DNA from: Vigna angularis
Lineage: Eukaryota > Streptophyta > Magnoliopsida > Fabales > Fabaceae
Direction: 5' to 3'
Assembly: GCF_016808095.1 (NCBI RefSeq)
Contig: NC_068972.1
Location: 20,886,289-20,950,288 of the forward strand
DNA length: 64,000 nucleotides
The translations under genes and the position numbers were made by a program. Position 1 is the first letter of the stretch. Every line of letters begins with the position of its first letter. The notes under the pieces were generated by a model that had not been told where the DNA came from, made no database searches, and saw nothing but the letters and a program-made list of their open reading frames with translations. Below are positions 61,683-64,000 of this stretch, one piece after another.

Positions 61683-64000
61683 CTATAGTCGCCCCATCAC
61701 GAGATTCACCTGCTGCATATGCTCCATCCAAGTCGGACTGTACACGAGTATATCGTCAAAAAAGAGGAGAACGAACTTCCGCAGGTAGGGTCGGAACAGC
61801 TCGTTCATGGCACTTTGGAAGGTGGCCGGAGCATTGGTGAGGCCGAAGGGCATCACCAGAAATTCGTAGTGGCCCAAGTGCGTTCTGAACGCCGTTTTTG
61901 GAACATCCTCTTCTTCCATCCTTATTTGATGGTACCCGGATTTGAGGTCCACTTTCGAAAAGTACGTCGCTCCCCCTAGTTCATCCAGAAGCTCTTCAAT
62001 CACCGGGATGGGAAACTTGTTTGGAACAGTCACCCTGTTGAGAGCCCGGTAGTCGATGCAAAATCTCCAACTTCCGTCCTTCTTCTTAACGAGGATCACC
62101 GGACTAGAGAATGGACTTATACTGGGTTGGATAATCCCTGCATGTAACATCTCCGCCACCCGTCGCTCGATCTCCGATTTCATGACATGTGGGTAACGAT
62201 AAGGATGCACATTTACAGGATCGACCCCTTCTTTTAAAACAATTTGATGTTTCGCCATTTTATTAGGTGGCAGTCCTGGAAATTCCTGGAATACCCCCAC
62301 GTACTGTTCCAAAAGTTTCTTCATATCCTCCTTTTGTTCTTTCGTCAACGAACTTTCTTCCTCAGTCTCCCAACTTGCCTCTTTGCCCTCCAGACTCCAA
62401 ACCAACGCACACGACTCTACCTCGCTGAGTTTCAGCAGTTGTTCGGGTTCTATCACCCTCCTCTCCAACCTCGGGTCTCCGGTTATGGTGCGTTTCTGCT
62501 CCCCTTGCCAGAACGACATGGTGGATTTTCCCCAGTCTACCGTGATCTCACCCAACTTAGCCAACCACTCCACTCCGAGAATCATGTCTACGCCCCCCAG
62601 TTCGAACAAATAAAATCTCTCCGTGATCTCGACGTCCCCCATGCAAACCACCACTCTCGGACAACACCCCCGCGTCTTCTTCCGTTGACCATCCCCCAAA
62701 CTGACGTGATATGGGGATGTGTCTTCCTGCTCGAGTTTCAGCTCCCTCACCAATTCTTGACTAACGAAGTTGTGGCTTGCGCCGCTGTCCACCAATATTA
62801 ACACGTCTCTTCCTCCCACTTTCCCCTGCAACTTCAATGTCTTAGGCTGCGTCAACCCACCGGCCGAGAACGCCGATAACTCCATGCAGGGTGGCTCCAG
62901 CTCTACCTCTTCTCCCTCAACCTCCTCTTCTTCGTCTTCGGCCAATATCACCACCCGTAAACTCTTCTCCGGGCAATGGTGCCCTGGGCTAAATGGCCCC
63001 CCACATCGAAAACACCTTCCTTCTTCTCTGCGTTTCAGAAACTCCGGGTAAGGCAGGTTTCTTGAACTTCTTCCACGGCTATCACTTCCTCCGTGTATTC
63101 CGCCTCTCACCACACCCCCTCCCGTAGCACTGTCACGTCTGACGGACCCGACGCTCTCGGTCGGAGTCGCTCGTATCGACTGGCTCCTAGGCGGATCGGT
63201 TCTTATCACCCCCGTTCCTCCTCCTGTCGTTCGTCCCCATAATGGCGGATTCTTGGATGGCGTCCACCCTATCAGACCTAGCCCGCGTAGAGCTTCTTCG
63301 ACGTCCCGCACTAGTTTCATAGCCGTCATCAAGTTTCGTAGGTCGTGGGGCCTCACCTGGCATCGCAATTCCTCCCGTAAACCCGCCAGGAAATATCCCA
63401 ACAACTGGTCGTCCGAAAACGCTTTCGTTTGTCCGGCCAGAGCTTCAAATTCCTTCACATATTCCTTCACCGTGGCTGTTTGCTTGATCGCCGCCATTCT
63501 CTCAAAAATGCCGCCCCGGTATCGACTCTCGAATCTGATCAACAACGCTTCTTTGAACCCCTCCCATGTTCGGTCGCTCGCCTTTTCCTTCCAAAATTTA
63601 AACCAATAACCGGCGCTTCCCTCCATACTGATGTGAGCCAGTTCGATCTTCTCCGCCTCCGCCACCTTCTGTATCTCAAAGAATTTTTCGGCTCTATTAA
63701 TCCAATTCAAAGGATCGGCTCCTTCAAACGCTGGTAACTCCACCCGTCGTCTCCAATTTGGTTGATTCTCTGATCGGTCCCCTTCTCTTTCTCCTTCTGC
63801 TCCATCGCGCCGGCCACCCCCATTATCATTGACTGACTCATTGCTTCCGTTAGAGCTCTCCCCGTTTGGCTTACTTTGCACACCCATCACCCGTAACAGT
63901 TCTTGGATGTCTTTACGCATCGCTATCGAGTCTTGCCGGTTTGCCGCTGACTCTGCCTTCAACCCTTCTACTGCCATCTCCAGGTGTTCCATTCGTCCTT
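61683..64000 (-). pseudogene. gypsy gag-protease-reverse transcriptase segment, open at the window edge
   Basis: The frame is open to the right edge; a Met at 63992 is a possible start, but upstream codons are also open. Domains, counted from that Met: gag (about 80-235, with [11 protein letters not shown] and [13 protein letters not shown]), zinc knuckle [14 protein letters not shown] (327-340), aspartic protease [10 protein letters not shown] (401-410), reverse transcriptase from about 600 with [25 protein letters not shown] and the catalytic FFDD (744-747). It stops at TAG 61685-61683, where relatives continue; the frame resumes at once. The TAG is best explained as a mutated glutamine codon. 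Confidence 0.93.

Larger units (their letters stand above)
59130..64000 (-). mobile_element. Ty3/gypsy chromovirus-like retrotransposon, 5' part beyond the window
   Basis: On the minus strand gag, zinc knuckle, protease, reverse transcriptase, RNase H, integrase and a chromodomain-like tail follow in gypsy order, then a polypurine tract and the 3' LTR (59448-59130). The 5' LTR and primer site lie to the right of 64000. Only two nonsense codons interrupt about 4.6 kb of coding sequence, so it is a fairly young insertion. Confidence 0.93.

Noticed and set aside
62244..62801. Plus-strand frame of 185 codons
   Set aside because: It is an antisense shadow of the gypsy protease-reverse transcriptase frame.

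Overview
This is a nuclear plant chromosome segment, almost certainly from a dicot and probably a legume (the taxon is inference). The reasons are strongly AT-rich intergenic DNA, spliced genes with GT-AG introns, a plant-only WRKY transcription factor, a plant mitochondrial TatB gene, a decayed plastid DNA insertion, and nested plant transposons of five classes. There is no prokaryotic operon structure and no CRISPR array, and I found no system that I can defend as wholly new.

Only two ordinary host genes are convincing. (1) A group IId WRKY gene of the AtWRKY21/39/74 type lies on the minus strand (7611-9312). It has three coding exons, the intron inside the WRKY domain and a probable 5' UTR intron. 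(2) A mitochondrial Tat-translocase TatB-like gene lies on the plus strand (36302-38244). It has six coding exons, a 5' UTR intron of about 2.4 kb and a short upstream ORF overlapping its start. Two copies of one non-autonomous Mutator-like element (31809-33134 and 40073-41077), in the same orientation, flank this second gene.

The rest is transposon-derived or anonymous AT-rich DNA. From left to right: a diverged inverted repeat (2.9-4.7 kb); the WRKY gene; a degenerate short-motif repeat field (11.2-11.9 kb); a decayed LTR-like block (13-15.2 kb); 6.5 kb of anonymous DNA; a hAT-type MITE (21.7 kb); a Ty1/copia ruin (24.1-30.2 kb) whose gag is split by a CACTA transposon with a 3-bp target duplication; MULE copy 1; the TatB gene; MULE copy 2; and then a deep nest from 41.9 to 56.6 kb. 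In that nest, element B (tRNA-Asp-primed, Athila-like) has element A of the same family inserted in its leader. The LTR of A is split by a divergent solo LTR (C) with a 5-bp duplication. LTR C carries a plastid trnN fragment and an AT-rich tandem array, and a 3.57-kb Pack-MULE with captured purple acid phosphatase exons sits in that array. The leader of B is also split by a solo LTR (D) of another family that carries an array of small hairpins. The window ends in the 3' LTR and gag-pol of a Ty3/gypsy chromovirus-like element that runs off the right edge.

The most useful observations are these: the Pack-MULE whose 0.53-kb inverted arms themselves contain a phosphatase exon, each arm with a different lesion; the clean nesting order given by target-site duplications; and the predominance of CAG-to-TAG type nonsense changes in the retroelement ORFs, as expected from deamination of methylated CHG sites.
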